A DNA stretch of 64,000 nucleotides from Henckelia pumila (taxonomy: Eukaryota; Streptophyta; Magnoliopsida; Lamiales; Gesneriaceae): NCBI RefSeq assembly GCF_033568475.1, contig NC_133121.1, positions 80,992,589 to 81,056,588 of the forward strand. Direction: 5' to 3'. The notes under the pieces are model-generated. The model was not told where the DNA came from. It made no database searches and worked only from the letters and a program-made list of their open reading frames with translations. Position numbers and translations under genes: made by a program. Positions 12,249 to 40,085 of the stretch are shown here, piece after piece (position 1 is the first letter of the stretch; each line of letters starts with the position of its first letter).

Positions 12249-13714
12249 TGTAGTGACCCTGCATGGAATCACCTACTAACTGGTAACTAATAGAATGCAT
12301 TAAACTTAATACAGCAAAATACTTAACAGAGTAAAACGTGCAGAAACATAATCCATAATTTACATATCAGCTTAGTAAATAATCCAGGCTTAATACTGTA
12401 GTGATACAACCAAATCGAAAACTTAAACAGTAAACATTATACAGCTATATCGAATCCTGCTATATAATAAAATCCTCAAGGCTCCTGCTCCCTAGTCCTA
12501 CCTTGAACTACCAGCTCCGTCCATCCTGCGACCTGCCCCATGGAATAGGGTGTCCAAGATAACAACTAGGACGTGAGAACTAACGCCCAGTACATATACA
12601 TGAGTAAACATATGTATATAATGCATGCAACATGATGACTGGTACAGGGTCATCTGAAAAGTCATGCTCAGAACCGGCGCCACATGAGTGCTGCCACCGC
12701 ACGGATCAACCTCTGGGTGCAACCACACTTGTCTAGTACACCAGAGTAGACAGACATAAATGCCCCCGCCGTCGCGGTACTCTCAGTGACAGACTATCGA
12801 GTATAGAGCTGAGCGGCTCTATAATCAGGTATATCAAGGTATAGGCTCAACGTGTATATGCACATGATATATGAGTATAGAGCGATAAATCATACATCAT
12901 GCCATATAATAATGCCAAATAAATGCAACATATAAACATGTATACTCGCTGGCAATCTCAGTCGATGTGTACGTACCTCTAGGCTAGTTCAAGTATAATA
13001 GGATCCTAGGTTCCAAGCCTATATTCAAAAGTTCACCGTATCACTACATAAATTCTATAAGGCTTAACTAAGCTAATAGGTACTCCCAAAACTTAAATAG
13101 ATTCCCGGACCATACCTTCGTCCGTCGATAGCCCTTTGAAGTCGCTAGTCCCGGATGACTATAACCACACCTTGGTTATTCCAGAACCTCTATTATAACC
13201 GAAAGGGCCCTCAAGTGTATATCTCATACTATATAACTGAAGAAAGAAACTCGGGAACTCGTATTTCAAAATAAAATCGAACGAGACCTATTTATAGGCA
13301 AAATTCCCGGCCAGGATCGGAACTTCCGATTTCGGGATCGGAGCTTCCGATCCAGCTCATTGCGTGCATGCAGGACACGCCAGGATCGGAACTTCCGATC
13401 CGAAGATCGGAGCTTCCGATCTCACTCCCGATCAACACTTGTCAAAACTCGCGGCTGAGTCATCGGGCAAAGCTGGCAGCCGGAGATCGGAACTTCCGTT
13501 CCTGGATCGGAGCTTCCGATCTCGGTGCTTCCGATGAGCTTCCGAAGTGGCTGGGATTGGAGCTTCCGATCTGGGTTCGGAGCTTCCGATCCAGCCCAAA
13601 GTCAAAAGCCCAAATTCTCTTCCGAAGTCCAATAATACTCCAAAATTGATTAATTACCAACCCTTAATCATGTTTAACATATTATTATCTTAAAATGGTC
13701 TCTGGATTACTACA
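12249..13714 (-). repeat. Gypsy 5' LTR
   Basis: On the minus strand the LTR begins TGTAGTAATCCAGAG at 13714 and ends GGGTCACTACA at 12249, directly before the primer site. It is 1466 bp. Its terminal bases match the solo LTRs at 19,571, 41,121 and 41,610, so all four are related families. Its partner LTR is outside the window, so the target duplication (aaaaa at 13715-13719 on this side) cannot be confirmed. Confidence 0.85.
13312..13600 (-). repeat. Array of dyad-symmetric motifs in Gypsy U3
   Basis: Eight or nine copies of GATCGGAACTTCCGATC or GATCGGAGCTTCCGATC and close variants, with irregular spacing. The core is CGGA-N3-TCCG. The array sits in the U3 part of the LTR, where enhancers lie. 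The small ORFs crossing it come only from this repetition. Confidence 0.8.
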
Positions 13715-13719
13715 AAAAA

Positions 13720-15187
13720 CATTATGATTTGGAATTAAATCGATATAATCGAGAACAAGAAATTTCAGCTACTCTATTCCAAAATTGCAATAAATGAGCT
13801 TCATTTTCACTCACAGACCGAGAAACTAGAGATTGACCAATAATATGTACAATTCACACGATGACACGAAAATTTAATATAATCACTAAAACAATGACAA
13901 ATCTCTAAAGAGTAGCTTAATTGCAAAGGATAAAAACAATTAAACTACATGTTATTGTATTCATAACAACAAAAAGTGTAAGGTTGTAATAACCACTTCC
14001 AGATTTTATTTTTTACATAATCAGTAAAAACATAACATGCATTCAGCACAATAAGATCAAAAATAAAGATCATGACTTTATTCATAACCCATTCCGCAAT
14101 AAAAAAATATCACAAAATCACATTTCTAAGTAGCAGATTAAAATACTATAAAGACTATCTATATAATCTTTAAAATTATTACTAAACTATAAAAATTGGC
14201 AATGAAATCGTTATAATCAAGAACAATAACTAATTTCAGATAATCAATCTATAATTGGTTGAGATGAACCATGAACCCACATAGATACATAAAACCTAAA
14301 TATTGCCCATCAAATATGTATAATTCAAATGATGTATGAAACTTCACTGCACAATAAACACAAACCTCAAAGAATCACTCAATTGAAAAAGATTAAAAAA
14401 AATAAAAAATCACCAAAGAATCACTCAATTGGAAAAGATTAAAAAAAATCATCAAGATGAAATTGCATCTAAAAAGTTTTTTAATTTTCCAGAAAAAAAA
14501 TAATTGTAATAATAATCATAACTTAAAGTTGTTTCGATGATGGTTCTTCACTTTCAAAATCCGACTGTTGTTCACTTTGAACGTCTCTCGCCTCATTTTT
14601 TTGCACATGAATTCGACTTAAATGTACAAATCATTGCTAGTTGCTATTATGGATCAAGTAGAATGAGGTTGGGAAGACGGCATATTGGGAGGTTGAATAA
14701 TTGTTATTAAAATATTATTTATTGTTCAAGTGGTCATTAATATGTTTTCATACTTTTTGATGTCAATTTCGTAATTTACCTTAAATGGGGAGTTTAAACA
14801 CATGCCAGTGTTTTGTCAAAGAGTTGCAACACAACAATTCTGACATGGGGACTGAGAGCAAATCTCATGTTTCTATTAGGGATTTATTGATCATTTCCCC
14901 TTAATTTAAGATATAATCATAAATTTATCTAAAATTTCATTCAATTAATTAAAAAATAATTAATTAAAAAACTTTACTAATCATAAATTTATTATCTCAA
15001 GTTTTACATTGAAAAACAGTGAGACATAACCACGATAAAAATAGCGGCTGCGGGTTCCCACGCAAAAAAAAAGAACTTCAATCTTCCAAATAGGGAAAGA
15101 ACAAGAAACGAAAAATAAATAAGGGAGCAATTGTCAGATATTCAAAAACTGTGGGGATAAAAGTAAAGTTATTTTCTGGAATAATAC
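13720..15187. other. AT-rich intergenic spacer
   Basis: No coding region was recognised. A direct duplication of about 46 bp beginning CAAAGAATCACTCAATTG starts near 14,370 and again near 14,415. The remainder is simple AT-rich sequence up to the eEF1B promoter. Confidence 0.6.
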
Positions 15188-15195
15188 TATATAAG
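15188..15195 (+). promoter_or_regulatory. TATA box of the eEF1B-beta gene
   Basis: TATATAAG lies about 290 bp before the ATG. A 5' leader follows whose non-coding intron runs from a good donor at 15271 (GTAAGT) to an acceptor at 15444 (GCAG). GAACCCTAG just downstream resembles the telo-box elements of plant translation genes. The transcription start near 15,215 is inferred. Confidence 0.65.
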
Positions 15196-15477
15196 CCCCT
15201 TTGAACCCTAGTTCATCGCCTTTTCCATCCTGAACTCCAGAGCCCGACTCACGACCGCAGCGCCGCACTTGTAAGTCTTCCGCCAGATTTTTTTTTCCCC
15301 TTATTTGTTGCACAAAAGTGTGTATTCGTACTCTAATTTGTGTGGTATACATTTTTCTCGATGTCGCGTGGATTTGTTTCATATTGGCCATTTGATTTTG
15401 CTGTTAGTTTTTTCCCCTAATTCAACGTTATGCATGCGGTGCAGGACAGATCGATTCGAACTCTGTGTTATTAAGCC

Positions 15478-18400
15478 ATGACTTCGTTCAACGTTAGTTC
15501 GGACTCTGGCCTCAAGAAGTTTGATGAGTATCTTTTGTCTCGCAGTTATATAACTGGGTCAGTATTTTATTCTTTTATTCAGTTGCATTTCTGCTTGCGA
15601 TTCTAATGTTTGATGGGAAATTTCTCTGACCACACCGCCTAAAGTATATGCTAGTTTTTGCTGATGGGTAAGCTGCTTGTGGATTGGTTACTGGAACCTG
15701 AAGAATCTAATATCTTTTTGTTGATATAAAGGCTGTTTTTTGTGTCTATAGATTGGTAAAATGGGGACGAGAATTGATTATTACACTCTCATTTCACGAA
15801 AAGCCTAAGATACCATACTTGCGTAGTGATAACGGGAACAGCAGGTGATTTTACCAACTGTGCCATTCATGTTATCACTGAACAAGTATAACATCTCGGC
15901 GATTGCACCTAATTCAACCGTTGTCATGACTTGTGGTTTTGTTGTGTTTTGAGATTGATGGGTTTTACCAATTATGTGATAAGAGTTTTTCTAGATGGAT
16001 GGTTTTTGGGGCATCATGTTTGAGGAAGTCACCATAGAGGCTTAGTTTAATCAAAAAAAGGAACATTGTGTCGATACTCTCTCCTGTTGGCTATTGATAG
16101 TAGAGAAAAAACTATATCTGTGTGCTATCTAAGTATTTGCTTCATATGTTGTCCCAGGTATCAAGCGTCAAAAGATGATCTCACTGTGCATGCTTCCTTT
16201 GTGAAGCCTCCACCATCTGACTTGGTGAATGTATCACGGTGGTACAACCATATTGAGGCGTTGCTGCGAATCTCGTATGTCTTTCAATTTCATACTTAAA
16301 TATCACATTTTGTAGGTTTAGTTATTTATTATGATTGGGCATCTGCAGTGGAGTTTCTGGTGAAGGATGTGGCGTGACTGTTGAAGGGTCGTCTCCAGCC
16401 ACCAAGGAGGCAATTGCAACTCCTCCAATTGCAGACAGTAAGGTAAGATATTGGAACATAAACTATTTGCATTGTTTTTCAGATGATAATGTTCAAAATG
16501 GTCATGTTGACCCCTAATGTAGTTATTTAATTTTACGCTTAACCACTTTGCTAGTCATGCCATTTTAATTTCTTGGTTAAACCTTCTAGCCTTTGATATT
16601 TGCTTTTTATGACCTTGTGGATGCATGGAATTGTCTTTTAGGCGTCAGCCGTCGAGGAGGAGGACGACGACGACGAGGTGGACTTGTTTGGTGAGGAAAC
16701 CGAGGAAGAGAAGAAAGCCGCTGAAGAGCGTGCGGCAGCTGTGAAGGCATCTGGAAAGAAGAAAGAGTGTGAGTTATTCGTTATATGTGCAATAAATTTT
16801 TTTTTTTGGGTTCTATGAATTGTGAATCATTACATCTCTTGCTAAATAAATGAGCTATAATTTGTTGATAGTGAGTGCCTTAATCGTGGTGGGGGCATTA
16901 TTTAATTTGATATTATGTTTGCGTTTGTTTAAATTTCTTAATATCCAACCATGTTAGTTTAACACATGGATTTTGTTTTTCTGTTTCAGCTGGGAAGTCA
17001 TCTGTCCTGCTGGATGTGAAACCATGGGATGATGAAACAGACATGAAAAAGCTCGAGGAAGCTGTTAGAAGTGTGCAGATGGAAGGTCTACTCTGGGGAG
17101 CATGTAAGTTATTCTCTAGCAATTTATGAATGTTTTTAGGTGGTTCAAGGCTTCGTTGATATTTCACCTTAAGATTTTTGGTTTGCTTTGCAAAATTCTG
17201 CAACCTATGTAGAACGGTAGGCGAGATAACTGTTGGGTCATATTTCTATGAAAAGAGATTCTTGTGATAGAGCATCAATCCTGATTGGATACATATTTAT
17301 TCATTATGAAATTATATGGAAAGAGTAATGTGCAGATGCATCATGTTGTTTGCAGCTCATCTTATCCCTGTCGGATATGGTATAAAGAAGTTGCAGATTA
17401 TGATGACCATTGTGGATGACTTAGTGTCTGTTGATGAGCTCATTGAGGAGCGCCTTACTGTGGAACCAATAAGTGAATTTGTTCAAAGTTGCGACATTGT
17501 GGCCTTCAATAAAATCTGTAAGCTTCTTTTGTTGCCCTAATAACTGAAATTATCCTTCTAGTGTTGTATCCTGCATGCACATGGCAAGGTTTATTCTTAG
17601 GGGTATTCCGATGTGCTCAAGAAATTTATGCAGAGTACGTCTACTGACTCAAAGCAGGGGCGCCCAGCGTGCTCCGTGATGCTTGGGTTCTGTTTGTTGC
17701 TACTAAGCTTTGATACGATTCTCAACCAATGTTATAAATGGCGGGAGGCGGTGGCGGGGCGGTCAGTGACCGCCTACCGCCTCGGCCTTCTAGGCGGTGA
17801 TTAAATAATGTTTAGCATAAAGAAGCTTTATACATTAAAATACAATTTAAACAAAGTGCAAATAAATATATAAATGAACCAACAAGATAATTAAGGTGTT
17901 AGTTGATGGCGGCGGCGGGCGGCTAGAGGCGGCTTGAGGCATGTGGAGACTGATGGTGGATGACATTTGAAACCAAAAGTAAATAAAAAAGAGAGAGAGA
18001 GGGGTTTTTATTACATCTATGTTTTTTAAAATTGATTTGACTTTGACTGATTTTTAAAATTATTTGATTTTGATAGTTGATTGAGATTTTAAAATCATTC
18101 GCTGCCTCGCCCGCCGGATGACCTCAGACCGTCTACTGAGACCACCTTAGACAAAGGCGGGGCGGTCGAGGGCCGCCAACCGCCTAGGCGGTTCCCAGGC
18201 GGCCGCCTCATTGCTATTTAGAACACTGTTCTCAACTGCACTCAGTCGTATGCATGTATATATCAACACACAACTGGTGTATTCTTGAGTCATTGCTTGT
18301 CATGCTTAGGAATGGTAATGAATTGCTTATGAACTACAATGAGCTCCATGGTAAACTATTATCAGGTAGAAGATACGTAATCTGCCGGACTTGTGAGAGC

Positions 18401-18779
18401 ATGCACACTAGATAGTATTGTTGCCTCTCCCTTGTGCCGACAGTTTTCATCATTTTAATTATTTTTAGGCCTTTGCCAAGGGTTGTTATGACACCTACCC
18501 ACTCGACTAGGTTGGGATAGTTCCTTGTCTGAGCAGTGGCATGATGTGCGTTTTGGTTATTTTCACCTTTGTTCCTTGGTACATGCATCAACTGAACAAA
18601 ATGCGTACAGATGAGAGGCTGATGTTTAAAGCACTCCTTTTATCTCTTTAACTTTTCTTTCTTGGGCATGCAGTTGTGCAAATCTTAATTCTACGTGTTG
18701 TCCGAATCATTGATAATTTATTCCTAATCTCCATTATTATTTTGTTGCTCATTTGCTTGTTTTCTTTCTTCGGGCAGAG
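15478..18779 (+). CDS. Elongation factor 1-beta (eEF1B-beta, eEF1A nucleotide exchange factor)
   Basis: Exons are 15478-15557, 16158-16274, 16349-16442, 16642-16768, 16990-17103, 17356-17517 and 18778-18779, joined in frame to 231 residues starting [20 protein letters not shown]. The protein reloads eEF1A with GTP in the cytosol during translation elongation. It has an N-terminal GST-C-like part (about 1-66), an acidic linker ([15 protein letters not shown], about 100-115), a Lys/Ala-rich hinge, and the C-terminal exchange domain. That domain (about 140-231) has [32 protein letters not shown] and an end at FNKI. Length and motifs are typical of plant eEF1B-beta. Oddly, the stop codon is split: T ends exon 6 and AG is all that exon 7 contributes. 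If that 1.26-kb intron is retained, the protein gains eight residues (CKLLLLP and stop). The last intron also holds a hAT MITE. Poly(A) signal AATGAAA is near 18,907. Confidence 0.95.
17727..18228. mobile_element. hAT-type MITE in the last eEF1B intron
   Basis: 502 bp flanked by an exact 8-bp duplication, TTCTCAAC (17719-17726 and 18229-18236). The ends are inverted and similar: CAATGTTATAAATGG on the left, CAGTGTTCTAAATAG read inward from the right. Both subterminal regions are GC-rich with repeated GGCGG and CCGCCTAGGCGG motifs. No ORF. The 8-bp target duplication points to the hAT superfamily. Confidence 0.85.
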
Positions 18780-18950
18780 ATTCCAGAGCTACAAGCAATC
18801 GGCAGTGGAGATGTTGGAATGACGATTCGTCGATGTCAAGACATTCTGTGATCTGTTTTCGTTGCATCCATTTTAGCATATTATCCGCTCAATTTTGTGT
18901 CCTATTTAATGAAACCTTTTTCATGTTACATTGATAATGGCGTTTGTTTG

Positions 18951-19400
18951 AGTTTGAGAACTAAACAGTTGTTGCCGAAAGCTCCTTTTTTCTATGATCT
19001 TGTGCACGCTGTTCATGCACCATATTATTAATAAACAAGCAATTTACTGCTATCTTAGGATTTGAAATGGATTTACAAAAATCTGAAATCCACCATACGA
19101 TTAATAATTAATTAATAAATGAAGTTTCGTTTGCATGCATCGATACGATAAAGAAATGTGGGATAATTAAAATGTTCTAGGTAGTTACGGATAATAATTG
19201 ATAAAATATAATGTGTAGTTTAATTGATTAAATTAAGAATGTGTGATAAATTATAATGTTATCTTTTCAATAATTAGTTAATATAAATAAAAGTATATGA
19301 TATATAATTACGTAATGATTTGATTGATGCTGATAAATGCTTAATGTAATTATAATTGTAATTAAGTATTTGATTGGATAGGATGAAAAAAATTTAGATT
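18951..19400. other. AT-rich intergenic sequence
   Basis: Only AT-rich sequence between the eEF1B 3' end and the MITE at 19,401. I saw no gene or structured repeat here. Confidence 0.5.
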
Positions 19401-19756
19401 GCGCTTGGATTGAAGTATTTCAAATTCATGAATTTTGATTCTTATTTTAATGTTAACAATGAAACATAGAGAAATCTTAAATTCATAACTTAATTATTTA
19501 CACATTACTTAGATGAATCAAAATAGATTTCAAATCACCACTTTATTGGATGAACTTAAAATTCATCCTATGTAGTAGCCCGGTTTCATTTTACAAGATT
19601 AAGTGATTTTAAACATGTTAGAAAATGACATATAATTTTAAAAGTGTCAAAACATGTTTAAGGAGTCCTTATTTGGTAAAAATAAGTGGAAAATCAGATC
19701 CGAAACGTCCGAAAATGGTAGGGTAGGTCCCGGGGGTCCAAAAATGAGTTCAGAAG

Positions 19757-19905
19757 GACCAAAACAGTTCGGAGCATACGGACCAGTTCGGGCCCTCCAA
19801 ACCAATTCGGGCCGTCCGAACCCAGTTCGGGCCGTCCGAACTCCGCAGGGCCCAGGTGTCTAAACGGCTCGGACAAGTGGCAGTTCGGACCGTCCGAACT
19901 TCGCC
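19757..19905 (+). repeat. Array of GTTCGG-N5-CCGAAC motifs in solo-LTR U3
   Basis: Five or six copies of a 17-bp dyad such as GTTCGGACCGTCCGAAC and GTTCGGGCCGTCCGAAC, ending just before the TATAAATA box at 19906-19913. It is the counterpart of the array at 13,312-13,600. Here the outer bases are GTT/AAC instead of GAT/ATC. Confidence 0.8.
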
Positions 19906-20780
19906 TATAAATAGGCCCTCCGAAATTCAGAATTTCACACCAAAATCAAGTTTTCTCTCTCGGTTCTTAGGCTTTTCTAGGGGTTTTGGGGTGTTTCCAG
20001 CCTTCCTAGGCTTGGTCCGGAGGTTGGCCAGGTGCTCCGGGGTTGCGGCGGAGCGGTGCCCAAGTTCTGGGGCAGTCGTCATCAGCGGGCTGACGACGGA
20101 CGCAGATATAGCTCTGGCTCCTTATAGTAAATATGGAGTATGCTATAGATTAGTTAAGGTTTTTAGAATAAAGTGATAATGCATGAGTACTTTGCATTGT
20201 AGTGTGGACTGTAGGCTTGGACTTTAGAGCTGGTATAGCTTGCCTAGTAGAACTAAGGTACGTAAGTACAAACTGAGATAGCCAGCTGAATATACATGTT
20301 TATGTGTTGCATAATTTTGTGTTGCATTATTATCTGTCATGATATGCATGATTTACTGTTCATAATTTGTATGCGGCATTTGCATACCATGTTGAGCCTG
20401 TTATCCTTTTGAGATAGCCAGTTGTTCTAGGGTCGCTCAGCCCTAGGGTTGTTATTATACGATCGGGTACCGTGTGACACCCACTGGACCGACGGGGCAG
20501 CGTGTGCGGTTTTACCCAGGACGGTGATAGTCCAAGATCGAGTTCAGTATGTGTGGCACCCACTGGATCTTCGGAGCAGCGTGCACATATTGGAGGCGCC
20601 TGTGTACTGAGCATGATTTTACAGAATTGATCCCAGTTTACCAAGAGCATTCATAGTTCATGTTGCATGTATCATATAGACATGTATATTCAATACTTTA
20701 CGTACTGGGCGTTAGCGCTCACGTCCCTGTTTTTATCTCGGACACCTCAGGGACAGGTTTGCAGGTGGATCAGGAGCGAG

Positions 20781-21043
20781 GTTTTTCATTGTGTATATAC
20801 ATCTTTACCATTTCATTATATATAAATGAGATGATAATGAGGGCTATATAAGTAAAATTACAAAAAAGAAAGGGACAAAGTTGGAAAATACACAAGACAA
20901 TTAATGTAATAATTTCACATTAATTGTCTTGTGCATTTTTCAACTTTGTCCCTTTATTTTTTGTAATTTTACTTATATAGCTCTCATTATTATCTCATTT
21001 ATATAGAATGAAATGGTAAAAATGTATATACACAATGAAAAAC
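20781..21043. mobile_element. 263-bp foldback (MITE-like) inside the solo LTR
   Basis: Two arms of about 125 bp are near-perfect inverted copies around a centre near 20,912. The outer ends are GTTTTTCATTGTGTATATAC and its complement ending CACAATGAAAAAC. No clean target duplication was found. The outer sequence (CACAATGAAAAACTTTACCC) resembles the repeated termini in the Helitron-like region at about 57,340-57,850, so it may derive from that family. Confidence 0.75.
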
Positions 21044-21385
21044 TTTACCCCCACATTCATCCTTTTATATCAGGGCTTGTTAGCAGGAGTTTTCAGAAGA
21101 GTTTTAGATTAAGATTTTAACTGGTATTTATTCGATTTGGTTGTATCATTATTTGAGAATTTATTTATGATTTTCCGCTGTTATTTTTGATCATTTATTA
21201 ATTAAGTTAAATGCATGCTTAAGCTTCTGATTAGTAGGTGATCACGGTGCGGGTCACTACATCCTAATTATCATGAATAATCATACAAACATAAAGGAAG
21301 TATATTTGATGTTTACGATGTTCCTTCTTTAAAGAACAAAATTACATTTGAAATCCATGGATTTGAAATACTTCAATCCAAGCAC

Positions 21386-26412
<5,027 letters not shown>

Positions 26413-27013
26413 ACGTGTATTTTCACCCTCATATATAATCATCATCATGATGCAAATTTTCCCCAGCTTTGAATATGTTGGGCAGGGCCCCTTATAATAG
26501 ATGTTTGTTTTTTCGGATTATTTGGCTTCAAAAAATTAATTTCCTTCGATTGGTGTAAACTTCGGTTATATTTTTTTGAGTAGTGACTAATTTTTTAAAA
26601 TGAAGCGGTGATGGTTGAAAATAAAACGAAAAACTGAAAATTATTAAGATGGAATAAGTTATTTTAATACTCTCCCATCCCAATTATATTGTCCACGTTT
26701 CCTTTTTTATTTGTTCCAAATATATAGTCATATATCATATTTAGTAATATTTTTTTACACTTGTTTATTAATATACCCCTATTAACTACACCTTGAAAAT
26801 TGTGCACTCATTTTTTAATACATTGAATATGGATAAAATAGAAAGTTTATATAAAATTTGCTTTCTCAATACATTTTTCTTAATCTGTGTGAAAATCCAA
26901 AGAAAACAATATATATGGGACGGAGAGAGTACTAATTTTTTAATAAAGTACCAAAAACACCAAGTGTTAGAAAAAATAATAAGGTTTGATGATATAAAAT
27001 GAGTTATTTTAGA

Positions 27014-27154
27014 GAGTTTCGATCACACGGGTAATCACCATGAGCAACTACGTAAGCAACAGCTGATGTGACAATCACTCATTGAATGTACAAGATGTCA
27101 TGTCAGCTGTTGCTGACGTAGTTGTTCATGGTGGTTGTTCATATGATCGAAACT
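27014..27154. mobile_element. Mutator-like MITE (foldback)
   Basis: 141 bp with long inverted arms starting GAGTTTCGATC and ending GATCGAAACT. It is flanked by an exact 10-bp duplication, TTATTTTAGA, at 27004-27013 and 27155-27164. A 9-10 bp duplication is typical of Mutator-like elements. Most of the element can fold back on itself. Confidence 0.85.
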
Positions 27155-27164
27155 TTATTTTAGA

Positions 27165-27918
27165 TTGAGTAATTTGCCCCAAAATCCAAATTCAAAACCC
27201 TTTGAAAATTAAGTAGACTACTAAATTCTTGACATTTTACAATAATTACCTGATTTATCCTTGTTAATGCAATGTTTTGAACACGTGCTCGTATTATAGC
27301 TAAAAAAACTATCGTGCAGCATAACATTGAATTGAGATTTCTCATATAAGAAACTATGAGATCTTGATCTAAGATTCTTCGGTTTCTACCTCAAAAATTT
27401 TATGGTTTTTTGCACAACTTCATTCCGTGAATCGATAAATATTATAGATCAATGAAGAGATATTTTTGTACATTTGACGTGATATTATTCAAATAAATTG
27501 GTTTTTTAACCGCAATGTGGCTGCTCGTTCAAAAAATCGCATTAACAAAGGTAGATCGTATAATTTTTATAATAAGTAAAAGACTGAAATACCTATTTAA
27601 CTTTCATGGTGAGCTTAAATGCGTCTCTCATTTTGGATTATATAAACATATTAGCAGTAAAAATGTCTAAATAGTCTAATAGTACTCTAAGCCATTCTCT
27701 TGTAACTCAAGATTTCAGTTTTTAATATTAGTGTTATTTTAAAAAAAAAAATGTCCAAGAATGAAGAAAACACTTTTTATTTATTTATCAAAATATCGTA
27801 ATCAGTTTCAAGAATTAAAATACAAACAATTTTAGATTTCAATTAAACTCACAATCAGAATTTGAGATTTAAAAAGCACAAAAAAAAGAATTTTTGTAAA
27901 AGGAAAAGTTAATAATAG

Positions 27919-27972
<54 letters not shown>

Positions 27973-29319
27973 TTAATTTATAAAAACCTCCTTATCTGTA
28001 CTATATTTATATATACAATATTATAATGAACCCCCTAAAATAACCACCTTGATCAAATTAATGAATGGATAAAAATACTTCTTCTTACTTATAATTACTC
28101 ACTTTCAACTTACTTTTTCAATTTAAATTTAAATTTAAAAAATATAAAAAATGCTTATTATTTTTAAATGTGACATAAACTATTTATCCACGCGAAATTT
28201 CGCGTGCGTGAATTATTAATATAAATAATCTATCTATTAGACAAAAGATGACACATCTTTTTTAATCCCTCAGTAAATATTATCCCTATTTAAATATAAA
28301 TCAAATTTTAATTAAAAATATATTATACAAATGCGTGCATCGTACACTAGTTATTAATTATTATCGAGATATAAGTAACTTTACAGCAAAAAAAAAAAAA
28401 AAAGAAAGAAAAGAAAAAAGGAGGGGCACCCTCGCGTCCGACCCTTTCCTTTATATTGTCATGCCTGATTCAGATGCAACAAATCTAACATGATTTGGTG
28501 CGGATAATAGTTTAAATCTTATGATTACTTTATTAGTTCCTATCAAACTATAACCATATGGAACAAAGAATTAAGCATGTGACATTCAAAAAACAAAATT
28601 GACCAGCTTGTCATGTAATAATTTTTTTTAGTGAAAACGAGAGGACAATTATGGTGACAGAAGGGAGTTCTTTCCTCTTCTCACATTTCAAAATTTTATA
28701 CTGAACCCCCCAAATTTAACAAGGTTTTTGACTTTGGCCCACACTGAGGCATCTCTACGAGGACAATGGAAACCAAGATCATACCAATTGTCGAATCGAA
28801 CATTGCAACATATAAAAAGCTACATCTAACAGTAACATACATATATTCAGGGAACACGTTACTCCGCCGCCGGCAGGACGACTAATGTCGCCAACACCAA
28901 GCAGAGGAAAGAACTCAAAACTATAATTCCAGCTGACAGAAGGAAATGAAAGAAACTAGGTTTTCTTATTAGCACAAGTTAGCAATAATTTAAACAATGA
29001 AGGATGACAATAAATATATATGCACAGGATCCGACTAATTTTTGTGCTGTCACAATAACTTAAACTGAATCCTGCCTCACATTTTCTATTTGACAGAAGC
29101 GAGAGATGGGATACAAAACAAAGCCAGAATAGCCATTAATCTTCACTTGGGGAGGCTATTCTAACCTTACACCATCTCACAAATTAGAACACAAGTGTAC
29201 AATAAAACCTATACTTCATTGTACAATGTTGTGCATTTTCTCATGCATATCCAATGGAGGAGTTGTATCTAGAAGACTGGCGCTGACAATGAAAGAACAA
29301 ATTGTACATATGCAAAACT
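27165..29319. other. Intergenic region between convergent genes
   Basis: AT-rich sequence between the 3' ends of the STEEP1/DUF167 and FHA-AAA genes. It has a (TA)24 tract at 27921-27969, a poly-A run near 28,388, and GCGTGCATCGTACACTAG at 28333-28350 followed by T. That last stretch looks like a Helitron 3' end with a weak hairpin and the CTAG terminus. No matching Helitron 5' end was pinned down. The part next to 29,320 must include the ATPase 3' UTR. Confidence 0.55.

Positions 29320-40085
<10,766 letters not shown>

Larger units (their letters stand above)
19571..21261 (+). mobile_element. Solo LTR of a Ty3/Gypsy-type element
   Basis: 1691 bp beginning TGTAGTAGCCCGG and ending GCGGGTCACTACA, with an exact 5-bp duplication TCCTA at 19566-19570 and 21262-21266. 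No primer site, gag or pol is present, so it is a recombination remnant. The ends match the Gypsy LTR at 12,249-13,714. U3 has a motif array (about 19,757-19,905) and a TATA box at 19906-19913. R-U5 contains CTCTCTCGGTTCTTAG, which is also found in the LTR at 41,121-43,943. Confidence 0.92.
19401..21385. mobile_element. MITE with 30-bp inverted ends, split by a solo LTR
   Basis: The left end GCGCTTGGATTGAAGTATTT (continuing to 19430) is the near-perfect reverse complement of 21356-21385, with about two mismatches in 30. Removing the solo LTR and its duplication leaves about 289 bp. The flanks share ATT, a possible 3-bp duplication, so the superfamily is uncertain. No coding content. Confidence 0.7.

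Noticed and set aside
13368..13660. Three overlapping small ORFs in the Gypsy LTR
   Set aside because: They translate the CGGA-N3-TCCG repeat array in different frames; a similar artefact occurs at 41,330-41,614.
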